Source: JAIEPT01 sp038217425
Lineage (GTDB): Bacteria > Planctomycetota > Planctomycetia > Gemmatales > Gemmataceae
Assembly: GCA_038217425.1 (NCBI GenBank)
Contig: JBBQPM010000039.1
Location: 1-43,882 of the forward strand
Reading direction: 5' to 3'
DNA: 43,882 bases
Within the stretch, counting starts at the first letter, position 1. Every line of letters starts with the position of its first letter. The translations under genes were made by a program, and so were the position numbers. The notes under the pieces are model-generated. The model saw only the letters and a program-made list of their open reading frames with translations. It made no database searches and was not told the DNA's origin. This document shows, one piece after another, positions 27,519 through 35,076 of the stretch.

Positions 27519-30500
27519 TCATCGATCGACCAGCGAGCCCAGCACGCGGGCAAGCTCCTTCGGCTTCAATGGCTTGACGAGGTGTTCGTCGAACCCGGCT
27601 TCCTGAACGGCGCGCTGATCCTCAGGCCTGCCGTAGCCAGTCAAGGCGATCAAGAAAGTCACATCCTTGGGCAACGCCTCGCGGACCTTTCGGGCAACTT
27701 GATAACCATCGATCTCGGGCAGGCCGATATCGATGATGGCGAAACGCGGCCGCACCTTCACAATCAGTTCCAGGCCTTCCCGGCCATCCGCTGCCGATTC
27801 CACGCTGTAGCCGTCCAGCTTCAACATCGCTGCGAGCATGCGGCGGCTGTCGGCGTTGTCTTCGATGATGACGACGGACCTTGCGGATGAATCCGCGTGC
27901 GAGGGAGTCTGCGAATGGATGCGCTCTGAAGAGGCTTCGCTCACCTCATTCTCTAAATCGGCGTGGCGCCGGGTGAGCGGCAGACGAACGACGAACTTGC
28001 TGCCCTTGCCGCTCCCCTCGCTGTGCGCCTTCACCGAGCCTTGATGCATTTCCGCGATGGTGCGAACCAGGGTGAGGCCGACGCCGACCCCGCCATCGGC
28101 GCGGTGGATTGTCTCGTGGGCCTGGACGAAGAGTTCGAAGATTTTTTCGAGCATGTCCGGGCGAATGCCGACGCCGTCGTCCTTGACGGACAGGATCGCC
28201 TGATCATTTACGGTTCGCAGCGACAGGCGAGCGTTGCCCCCGGCCGGGGTGTACTTGGCGGCGTTCATCAACAAGTTGACGATCATTTGTTGCAAGCGCG
28301 TCGCGTCGCCGAGAACCAGAACGGGATCGTTTCCGAGTTCCACATTCAGGGTCACTCCCGACGAATGATAAGTCGTGTTGACGACGCCGACGGCCTCAAA
28401 CGCAATGCTACGGAGGTCGACCGCCGCTTTTTTGAGGCGAATGCGATTCTGCGCGATGCGAGTCACGTCCAGTAAGTCATCAAGCAGTCGCGACATTTGT
28501 CCGACCTGACGTTGAATGACGGCGCGGGCATCCGTGACGAGAGCCGGGGCCGAGGCGGAATTTTCGAGAACCTGCGCCGCGTTGGAGATCGCGCTCAAGG
28601 GATTTCGCAACTCGTGCGAGAGCATGGCGAGAAACTGATCGCGCCGCATGAGAGCCTCGTGCGCGTCGTCTTCCGCGCGCTTGCGATCGGTGATGTCCGT
28701 CGAGATCCCTGCGATGGCGTAAATCCGACTCTGTTCATTGCGTAGGGGAAATCGGACGGTCAAGAAGGTGTGCGGTCCGTCGGCAAGCTGAAACACTTCC
28801 TCGGCTTGAACCGCCTGCCGCGAATCCCCGACCTGGCAATCGAGATCCTGACGGGATCTGGCAAACGGTTCAGGGAACAGATCGTAATCTGTCTTACCCA
28901 CGATTGTCGGCGCCTCGCGGTTGAGTATCGCCGCGAAGCTGTTGTTGGTCAGCAGGTAACGGTTGTCGAGGTCTTTTACGAAAATGAGCGACGACGAGTT
29001 CTCCAAGACCGCTTTCAGGCGGCGCTCGCTGGCGCTGAGTTCGCGCTTGGCCGTCTTGACGGCGGTGATGTCGATGAATGTCAAGACGGTGCCGGCGATC
29101 TGTCCGCTCTGCGCGTGATAGGGGAGCACGCGGATCAAGAAGGATCGATTTCGCGGCGTCTCGACTTCTTTTTCTACGGCCTTTCCCTCTGCATGCATCT
29201 GCTCGATCAGCGAAACGATCGACATATTGTCCATCTGCAAGTTGTTCGAAATGTGCTTGAACGGCCGGCCAACATCGTGCGGCAACAGGTTGAACAATTG
29301 CCCCACCGCCGGCGTGAACTTACGAATGTTCATGTCCACGTCCAGAAAGATCGCGCCGATGTCCGTGCTCGCCAGCAGATTGTCCATGTCGCTGGTGAGC
29401 TGAATTAACTCCTCGATTTTGCGCTGATGTTCGGCATTGACCGTGTACAGTTCTTCGTTGACCGAGTGAAGCTCCTCGTTCGTCGATTGCAATTCTTCAT
29501 TCGACGCCACCAGTTCCTCGTTCGTCGATTGCAATTCCTCATTGCTGGTTTCGAGTTCTTCAATGGTCGATTGCAAATGTTCCTTGGTGTACATCAAGTC
29601 GCGTTCGAGTCCCGAAATTCGCTCGGCCGACTCTCCCTGAGCATCAAACGCATGGATCGGTTCTGGCGCGGCCGGAGCTTCCTCCAGTTCGAGGCATACC
29701 TGATAGAAAGTGCTCTGCGTCCGCTTGTTCGGCAACGGTACGGCCGTCACCGTCATGAGGCGATCCTGGCCGTCGACGGCGATTCTCACGCCCGAATAGA
29801 CCACCAGCTTTTGCGATTTGGACGCCTGGTGCAGCGCTGAGCTGACGGCGATACTCAGCGTGCTGTCCATCATTTTCAACACGTCATTGGTCGCCTTGCC
29901 TTCGGGGACCTGAAGGAATCGCCGCGCATTTCCAAACGAATGAACCAGCTCGTGACGCTCATTCAACAACAGGCTCGGCGGCACGTAACGGGTCAGCAAC
30001 CCCTCGTAAATCTCGGGCAACTGCGGATCGCCCGAACTGGGGCCGACCACGGGATGCCGCAACATCATCGCCGTCTCCGACAGCGGCATGGCGGCCAGGC
30101 CCGTCCCCGGATGCAACCGAATGTCGCGGCGTTTGCGGAGCACCTTCCAGTGCCGATCAATCACGTCAAACTCTTCTTCCAATTCGCCGAGGCTCTCACT
30201 GGGCCCCAGAAACAGGACGCCCCCTGTGCGCAAGGCGAAATGGAACAGCGTCAGAACTTTTCGCTGCGTGGCCGGATTGAAGTAGATGAGCACGTTGCGG
30301 CAAACGACCAGATCCAGTTTCGTGAAGGGCGGATCCTTGGTCAGGTTGTGCGGCGCAAAGATCACCATCTTGCGAACATCCTGGTGGATGACGAACTGAT
30401 TGCGCTTGTGAATGAAATACCGTTCGAGATATTGACGCGGCATATCCATCACGCTGGCCTCGCGATAAGCCCCGACGCTAGCGAGCTCCAGGGATGTGCG

Positions 30501-31622
30501 ATGCACATCGGTCGCAAAAATCTTGACGTCGATATTCCTCTTGTGCGCTTGCGCGTACTCATGGAACAAGATCGCGAGCGAATAGGCTTCCTCGCCCGTC
30601 GCGCAACCCGGCGCCCAGATGCGCAGTCCGTCATCCGGAGATGCCTGCTCGAACAGCTTGGGAATGACTTCTTTCTTGAGGATCTCGAACGCCTCTTTGT
30701 CGCGGAAGAACTGGGTTACTTCGACGAGGAGGTCGCGATAGAGATGGTCGAGCTCTTCGGAATCTGCATCCAGCATGGTCAGGTAATCCGTTAACGTTTC
30801 GACGTCCTTTAGATTCATCCGGCGCTCCAGCCGGCGTGCCAGGGTTGTCGGCTTGTAAAGCGCGAAATCGACGCCGAACTGACGCCGCAACCGCGCGAAC
30901 ACGGCGGAAAGTTCATTGCCGGACTCGATGTCGATCCGTACCTTGCGAATTTCCGAGCGGACGGGATTGTGCGAATACTGCACGATCTTGGCCGGCATCG
31001 CTCCGGGCGGCAGAACGAGATCGGTAAGACCGGTCGCAAGGGCCGCTTTGGGCATGCCGTCGAAAGCTGACGTTTCCGGATCCTGTACGATGACGAGTCC
31101 GCCGGCTTCATGAATGTCTTTCAGGCCGCGCGAACCGTCGCTGCCCGTTCCCGACAACACCACGGCGATTGCACGCTCGCCCACGTCCTGAGCCAATGAC
31201 TGGAAAAAGATGTCGATCGGCAGATTCGGGCCCGGCTTCTGGTCCTGATCGGTCAGCACCAATTTCCCATGCGACAGTACCATATTCTTCTTCCGAGGAA
31301 TTAGGTAGATCGCGTTGGGCTGGATCGCCATGCCGTCTTCGACGCGGTAGATCGGTAACTTGGTGTGCCGCGCAAGCAGTTCGTTCATCAGACTCTTGAA
31401 GTCTGGCGATAAGTGCTGGACGACGACGAAGGTCAAACCGGAATCTTCGGGAACGCGGTCGAAAAAATGTTCAATGGCCTCTAGACCGCCTGCGGAGGCG
31501 CCGATGCCGACGACAAATTGCGATAGGGACCGACACGTGCCGCTTTCGGTTGCAACAGCTTTCTGGAATTCATCGCGTTGCTCTTCGGGAAGAGTTGCGT
31601 CAATGAGGCGATTCGATTCCAT
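27519..31622 (-). CDS. CheB-CheR-PAS hybrid histidine kinase with receiver
   Basis: This is a very large sensor of 1367 residues. The CheB methylesterase domain (about 35-220) has Ser43 in GIGASAGGLEA, His70 in QHLSPDF and Asp162 in GTGSDGSRGL. The CheR methyltransferase domain (about 230-500) has VTQFFRDKEAFE, WAPGCATGEEAYSLA and CRNVLIYFNP. A coiled coil of repeated EELQSTNEEL units follows at about 680-760, then two PAS domains, HisKA (AMLSHELRNPLSAISNA), HATPase (DDGVGIRPDMLEKIFELFVQ; GVGLTLVRTIAEMHQGSVKA) and a C-terminal receiver (VIIEDN, AIIDIGLPEIDG, LVKPLKP). The ATG at 31622 is preferred, with GAGGAG six bases upstream. There is no membrane segment, so it acts in the cytoplasm. No chemoreceptor gene is nearby. 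Confidence 0.93.
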   Translation of the reverse strand: MESNRLIDATLPEEQRDEFQKAVATESGTCRSLSQFVVGIGASAGGLEAIEHFFDRVPEDSGLTFVVVQHLSPDFKSLMNELLARHTKLPIYRVEDGMAIQPNAIYLIPRKKNMVLSHGKLVLTDQDQKPGPNLPIDIFFQSLAQDVGERAIAVVLSGTGSDGSRGLKDIHEAGGLVIVQDPETSAFDGMPKAALATGLTDLVLPPGAMPAKIVQYSHNPVRSEIRKVRIDIESGNELSAVFARLRRQFGVDFALYKPTTLARRLERRMNLKDVETLTDYLTMLDADSEELDHLYRDLLVEVTQFFRDKEAFEILKKEVIPKLFEQASPDDGLRIWAPGCATGEEAYSLAILFHEYAQAHKRNIDVKIFATDVHRTSLELASVGAYREASVMDMPRQYLERYFIHKRNQFVIHQDVRKMVIFAPHNLTKDPPFTKLDLVVCRNVLIYFNPATQRKVLTLFHFALRTGGVLFLGPSESLGELEEEFDVIDRHWKVLRKRRDIRLHPGTGLAAMPLSETAMMLRHPVVGPSSGDPQLPEIYEGLLTRYVPPSLLLNERHELVHSFGNARRFLQVPEGKATNDVLKMMDSTLSIAVSSALHQASKSQKLVVYSGVRIAVDGQDRLMTVTAVPLPNKRTQSTFYQVCLELEEAPAAPEPIHAFDAQGESAERISGLERDLMYTKEHLQSTIEELETSNEELQSTNEELVASNEELQSTNEELHSVNEELYTVNAEHQRKIEELIQLTSDMDNLLASTDIGAIFLDVDMNIRKFTPAVGQLFNLLPHDVGRPFKHISNNLQMDNMSIVSLIEQMHAEGKAVEKEVETPRNRSFLIRVLPYHAQSGQIAGTVLTFIDITAVKTAKRELSASERRLKAVLENSSSLIFVKDLDNRYLLTNNSFAAILNREAPTIVGKTDYDLFPEPFARSRQDLDCQVGDSRQAVQAEEVFQLADGPHTFLTVRFPLRNEQSRIYAIAGISTDITDRKRAEDDAHEALMRRDQFLAMLSHELRNPLSAISNAAQVLENSASAPALVTDARAVIQRQVGQMSRLLDDLLDVTRIAQNRIRLKKAAVDLRSIAFEAVGVVNTTYHSSGVTLNVELGNDPVLVLGDATRLQQMIVNLLMNAAKYTPAGGNARLSLRTVNDQAILSVKDDGVGIRPDMLEKIFELFVQAHETIHRADGGVGVGLTLVRTIAEMHQGSVKAHSEGSGKGSKFVVRLPLTRRHADLENEVSEASSERIHSQTPSHADSSARSVVIIEDNADSRRMLAAMLKLDGYSVESAADGREGLELIVKVRPRFAIIDIGLPEIDGYQVARKVREALPKDVTFLIALTGYGRPEDQRAVQEAGFDEHLVKPLKPKELARVLGSLVDR

Positions 31623-31709
31623 TGCGGACTCCTCATGAGCATTCATTTGCGAGTCGGAAGGCTCCCGTCCCCGGCACAAAGACCGAAGACGGGATGATAA
31701 CCAAAGGCA

Positions 31710-32024
31710 TCATCGGCCCGCGCTGGATTTGATCATCACGTAGCCGACTCCCGAGTCGGGATACTGCAACTGCAGGACGACGCCTTGCTCAAGGGACGCT
31801 TTTTCCAGTGCATTTTGCGCCTCTTGCGCGGAGTTGACGGCGACGTTATCCACCTTCGTAATGATAACGCCTTCTTTCAAGCCGGCGAGGTAGGCGAGAC
31901 TTCCCGGTACGATTCGAGCGTCGACGGCGCCGACGCGCTCCTCGGGAATGCCGAATCGCTTGCGCAGCATCGGCGTCATATCGGCATGCTCAACGGGCGA
32001 ATACTCGAAACACGCATGATTCAA
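31710..32024 (-). CDS. Small PDZ-domain protein, HtrA-tail-like
   Basis: The protein has up to 104 residues and consists essentially of one PDZ domain: MTPMLRKRFGIPEERVGAVD, RIVPGSLAYLAGLKEGVIIT and KVDNVAVNSAQEAQNALEKA. This resembles a PDZ domain of DegP/HtrA proteases, but no protease domain is present. The start is uncertain. A TTG at 32024 touches the ribosome binding site, while the strong AAGGAGG is ideally placed for ATG 32017 in another frame; that short frame ends in an ATGA overlap with ATG 31979 of the PDZ frame. Either a leader peptide is coupled to the PDZ gene or one base is missing. It lies between the Hsp20 gene and the giant kinase on the same strand. Confidence 0.65.
   Translation of the reverse strand: MNHACFEYSPVEHADMTPMLRKRFGIPEERVGAVDARIVPGSLAYLAGLKEGVIITKVDNVAVNSAQEAQNALEKASLEQGVVLQLQYPDSGVGYVMIKSSAGR
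31976..32017 (-). other. Thirteen-codon upstream frame overlapping the PDZ gene
   Basis: ATG 32017 follows AAGGAGG at a spacing of 7 and encodes MRVSSIRPLSMPI, then TGA overlapping an ATG of the PDZ frame at 31979-31976. It is either a translated leader or the mark of a single-base deletion near 32010. Confidence 0.4.
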
Positions 32025-32191
32025 CCTCCTTCCGTTGTTAAACGTTTTTAATCTCGTCCATATCGGACTTCCACCGCTTCCGGTACTTACGAAACCATAA
32101 AGGACGGTTCAGCCTCAGCATGTCAATGGTTGTTAATGTATCTACCGGCCAGAGATGTGAAACCTCCGCGATACGCCGATAGACTCAACGA

Positions 32192-32213
32192 GGCCCTCGA
32201 CAGGGCGAGGGCC
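32192..32213. repeat. Hairpin between the Hsp20 and PDZ genes
   Basis: Arms GGCCCTCG (32192-32199) and CGAGGGCC (32206-32213) form a perfect 8-bp GC-rich stem with a 6-base loop, 78 bases after the Hsp20 stop. No T tract follows on the minus strand, so termination would be weak or factor-dependent. Confidence 0.4.
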
Positions 32214-32290
32214 CAAGAGTTGTGCCGGACTACCAGGGGCGGCCGGTAAGAAATCCTGCCAGCCCCATGGCCAGAACAGCTACGATCGAA

Positions 32291-32728
32291 CTAATTGCTA
32301 CGCAGAGCGATCTTGCGCGGCTTCGCTTCGTCCCCTTTGGGAAAGGTCAGCGAGAGCACGCCATTCGCGAGTTTCGCATCCACCTTGTCGGTCTTGGCCG
32401 CGGCGGGCAGGCTGATACGCTGGGCGAAGCGGCCGTAAGTCCGGGTGTCGTACCCCGCAACTTGCCGTTCGCACTTACGCTCGCCCGTGATGATCAGATT
32501 TCCGTGCTGAACGGAAACGTCGATGTCCTTCTCGGTCATCCCGGGAGCATCGACCTCGACGTAGTAGTTGTCCTCGTCCTCCCACAACGACAGCGGTACC
32601 GACGAACCCTGCAACTGGGTCGCCGGGGTGAACAACTCGTCATTGAAGAAGCGATCGAACAAGGCGGAGATGCGGTTGACCGGTTCGGCAACTTGGGTCA
32701 AACCATTTGTCTGAAGAGCAGGCAGCAT
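32291..32728 (-). CDS. Hsp20/alpha-crystallin small heat shock protein
   Basis: This is an ATP-independent holdase chaperone of 145 residues that keeps unfolding proteins soluble. The alpha-crystallin domain covers about residues 40-140, with SLWEDEDNYYVEVDAPGMTE, IDVSVQHGNLIITGERKCER, FAQRISLPAAAKTDKVDAKL and ANGVLSLTFPK (the conserved A-x-x-x-G-x-L). The N-terminal arm is short (MLPALQTNGLTQVAEPVNRI). The ATG is supported by AGGAGG about seven bases upstream. A TTG at 32842 would add 38 non-homologous residues and would lie only about five bases from the predicted transcription start. Regulation by sigma-54 is suggested by the strong site at 32847-32864. There is no C-terminal I-x-I motif, so oligomer size may differ. 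Coordinates of the start may be off by one. Confidence 0.9.
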   Translation of the reverse strand: MLPALQTNGLTQVAEPVNRISALFDRFFNDELFTPATQLQGSSVPLSLWEDEDNYYVEVDAPGMTEKDIDVSVQHGNLIITGERKCERQVAGYDTRTYGRFAQRISLPAAAKTDKVDAKLANGVLSLTFPKGDEAKPRKIALRSN

Positions 32729-32846
32729 AGGAAACCTCCTTTGAAAGTTCACGGGCAACTTAGAAAGAAAGTGACTTACACTCGGGAACAGCCGAAATCC
32801 ACTGCCCGTTGATCTGTGGATCGTTGAACTGTTCGAAACCAATCTT

Positions 32847-32864
32847 TAGCAAGCCGCATGCCAA
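32847..32864 (-). promoter_or_regulatory. Sigma-54 (RpoN) promoter of the Hsp20 gene
   Basis: The minus strand reads TTGGCATGCGGCTTGCTA. This matches the sigma-54 consensus TGGCAYR-N4-TTGCW, with the invariant GG (-24) and GC (-12) separated by exactly 10 bases. The leader to the Hsp20 ATG would be about 110 bases. An enhancer-binding protein would be needed; none is encoded in this window. Confidence 0.6.
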
Positions 32865-33049
32865 TTTTGCGTATCGGGCGTAAGTGGAGAATTATCAAAT
32901 ATTTTCGCCAAATCTAGGCACTCTACCTTAAATGGCCGTCGCTGCCAGTTTGACAGGATCCGCCGCTCGGCAGCGTGGCCGGGCTTTCGACGTTTTGATC
33001 GAAAGTCCGGCGAACGGCAGCGCTGTGCCGCGACTCTGCGGCCATCGAT
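32865..33049. other. Intergenic region without a gene
   Basis: Upstream of the Hsp20 promoter nothing coding is seen. The stretch GGCCGGGCTTTCGACGTTTTGATCGAAAGTCCGGC near 32980-33013 can fold through CGGGCTTTCGA / TCGAAAGTCCG arms and may be a terminator for the remnant gene or another palindromic repeat. Confidence 0.4.
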
Positions 33050-33220
33050 TTAGGCCAGAAGTTCGCTGAGCGGGCCGTTCTGGTCGAGATCCCTGAGGCC
33101 GGCGTCCTTCATGCCGAAAGTTTCGCGATTGGAACCTGCCAGGTGCAGGAGGGTGAGGTACAGGTTCGCGGTGGTGCGATGGCCGCGCTGGCCGTAGCCA
33201 GGCAATTCCTCAACGGGGAG
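33050..33220 (-). pseudogene. C-terminal remnant of a DUF1501 protein
   Basis: The minus strand reads LPVEELPGYGQRGHRTTANL, YLTLLHLAGSNRETFGMKDA and GLRDLDQNGPLSELLA, then TAA at 33050. This is the usual ending of a third DUF1501 subgroup (LRDLDQ-GPL-ELL). Everything before it is missing, and no start codon or ribosome binding site is present. It shows that a further DUF1501 gene was deleted here. Confidence 0.65.
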
Positions 33221-33425
33221 AATTGGACAGATTTTTTGTCCACGGCAATGGACGATTGGGCGACTTACTTATTTTGATCTACGCAACATTCGAAGAGGTT
33301 AATGCTGCAGAATTATAGGGCATGCGGCCTGGCTTGCCTTTGCGGAGTGAGCAAGCGAGGCGGCGGCGGCGCATCTCGAGCGGAGATTCACCCGTTTCGC
33401 AAGACTGTGAACTTCTTTATCGGGG

Positions 33426-34904
33426 CTAAAAAAACTTCAGCTTTCGAGCTGCCAGCCAGGCCATTTGCAGCAAAAGCCAGCCGTGGCGCCAACGCTGAAT
33501 GTTCGTCGTTCCGTAGCTGCGCGAGGCATACCGGACGGGCATGTCGACGATCTTGAGTTTTAGCTTGGCGGCGCCAAACAATAAGTCGAAATCGCCGAAC
33601 GGGTCGAAATCGCCGAAGTAGTGGCGATTGTCACTGATGCGCCGGTAGTCGCTGCTCCAAAGCACCTTGGTACCGCACAGAGTATCTTTGATCGGTTGAC
33701 CGACGAGCCAGGTGAACGTCCAACTAAAGAATTTGTTGCCCAGAAGATTGAGAAAGCGCATGGCTTGTTTTTGCATCGGATAGACGAGACGGACGCCGTT
33801 GACAAATTCGCCGGTTCCGGATTGGAGCGCGTCGAGAAAGCGGGGTAGCGATTCGGGCGGAACCGTCAAGTCGGCGTCGAGGATCATCAGGACGTCGCCA
33901 GTCGCCTGCGCGAATCCCATGCGGACCGCGTCGCCTTTGCCTACCCCCGTTTGTTGCAGAAGTTGAATCGAGCGGTCGGGATTCCGGGCAATCGCAGCTT
34001 CGATGGCGGCATACGTTCGATCGCGCGAATGCCCTTCCACGAAGATCAGCTCGGTACCGCGGCCCATTTCGGGAACGCGACGCACCACCTCGTCAATGTT
34101 GCCCGCCTCGTTTCGGGCGGGGACGATCACCGAAACCAAAGGTTCCTTGGTCGGCTGTGGCGCCGTACGGGGCCTGGCAACGATGAAGTTGGAAAGGGCC
34201 GCGTGCCGAAACGGCCAAAGCTTGGCGAGAAATCGATTGCAGAAGCGCTCGAAAATCGGCGTTGGAAACGGCCAAAGAACTTCCGTCCATGTATACAGCG
34301 ATTCGAAGCCGGTGAGTTCGAGCAAATTTCGCACGTCTTCGCTGTTGACCCAATTTTGACGAAGCGCGGGCCGAACCAGTCCAAGTCGTCCGGCGAGCGA
34401 CAGCGGACCCCGCCAAAGGCGATTGTGGAAGTTGAGAATAATGCGCGTCGCCGGAGTCGTGAGGGGCCGAATCGCCTCGAGAATCGTCTGGATATCCCAG
34501 ACGTCATTGATCAGATCCGAGAGAATAATCACATCGAACGTTTCGTCCAGGAACAATGCATGGGCGTCGGCCGGTACGAAACGCAGATGCGGGTGACGGT
34601 CTCGGCCAAGACGAATCATCTCGGGCGACCAATCGACGCCGACGCCCTCGCCCGGCTTCAATGCCGCCAGCAAATCGCCTCGGCCACACCCCAATTCGAG
34701 GACCTTCCGCCCCGGTGGAATCAGAAAGCCATAGATCTCGTGAAGCTTCTTGCGGTAGAAGGCCCCGCCCCAGTCCGCCAACTTGTCGAGGCGTCGCGCA
34801 TAGTCGTCCCAAAACTGGAGACGTTCCCGATGAAATTCGCCGCGCTCAGGTTCCAGGCTCTTGATCGACGGCGGTTCCACTTCGAGCACGGAATTTCCAA
34901 TCAT
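33426..34904 (-). CDS. Methyltransferase-GT2 glycosyltransferase fusion
   Basis: This is a two-enzyme protein of 492 residues. The N-terminal part (about 20-240) is a class I SAM methyltransferase: VLELGCGRGDLLAALKPGEG is the SAM site and DVIILSDLIND follows. The C-terminal part (about 250-475) is a GT2 enzyme of the dolichol-phosphate mannosyltransferase type: VSVIVPARNEAGNIDEVVRR, ELIFVEGHSRDRTY, GKGDAVRMGFAQATGDVLMI and the DADLT metal motif. A short hydrophobic stretch (WLLLQMAWLAARKL) ends the protein. The ATG at 34904 has GGAG eight bases upstream; GTG at 34955 is an alternative adding 17 residues. The fusion suggests a sugar or lipid carrier is methylated and glycosylated in one place. 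It is first of six glycan genes. Confidence 0.88.
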   Translation of the reverse strand: MIGNSVLEVEPPSIKSLEPERGEFHRERLQFWDDYARRLDKLADWGGAFYRKKLHEIYGFLIPPGRKVLELGCGRGDLLAALKPGEGVGVDWSPEMIRLGRDRHPHLRFVPADAHALFLDETFDVIILSDLINDVWDIQTILEAIRPLTTPATRIILNFHNRLWRGPLSLAGRLGLVRPALRQNWVNSEDVRNLLELTGFESLYTWTEVLWPFPTPIFERFCNRFLAKLWPFRHAALSNFIVARPRTAPQPTKEPLVSVIVPARNEAGNIDEVVRRVPEMGRGTELIFVEGHSRDRTYAAIEAAIARNPDRSIQLLQQTGVGKGDAVRMGFAQATGDVLMILDADLTVPPESLPRFLDALQSGTGEFVNGVRLVYPMQKQAMRFLNLLGNKFFSWTFTWLVGQPIKDTLCGTKVLWSSDYRRISDNRHYFGDFDPFGDFDLLFGAAKLKLKIVDMPVRYASRSYGTTNIQRWRHGWLLLQMAWLAARKLKFF

Positions 34905-35076
34905 GGCCTGCACTCCATTGCCTCTCGCTTTGCCGGACTCGACATCTATCGACACGTTCCAGGCGGTCTAACCAGCAAAATCTGCAATATTGCTCATAAG
35001 ATGGAGCAATTTTGCCGATTAAGCCATCGGGAGCCGGCGCGTGCGGCTGTCACATAGGGCAATTGCAGGGAAACAC

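Noticed and set aside
29400..29600. Direct repeats resembling a CRISPR array
   Set aside because: The repeated units encode EELQSTNEEL-type heptads of the coiled coil in the CheB-CheR kinase. They stay in frame and vary at synonymous sites.
33951..35057. 368-codon plus-strand open frame
   Set aside because: It is antisense to the methyltransferase-GT2 fusion, whose SAM and DxD motifs are unambiguous.
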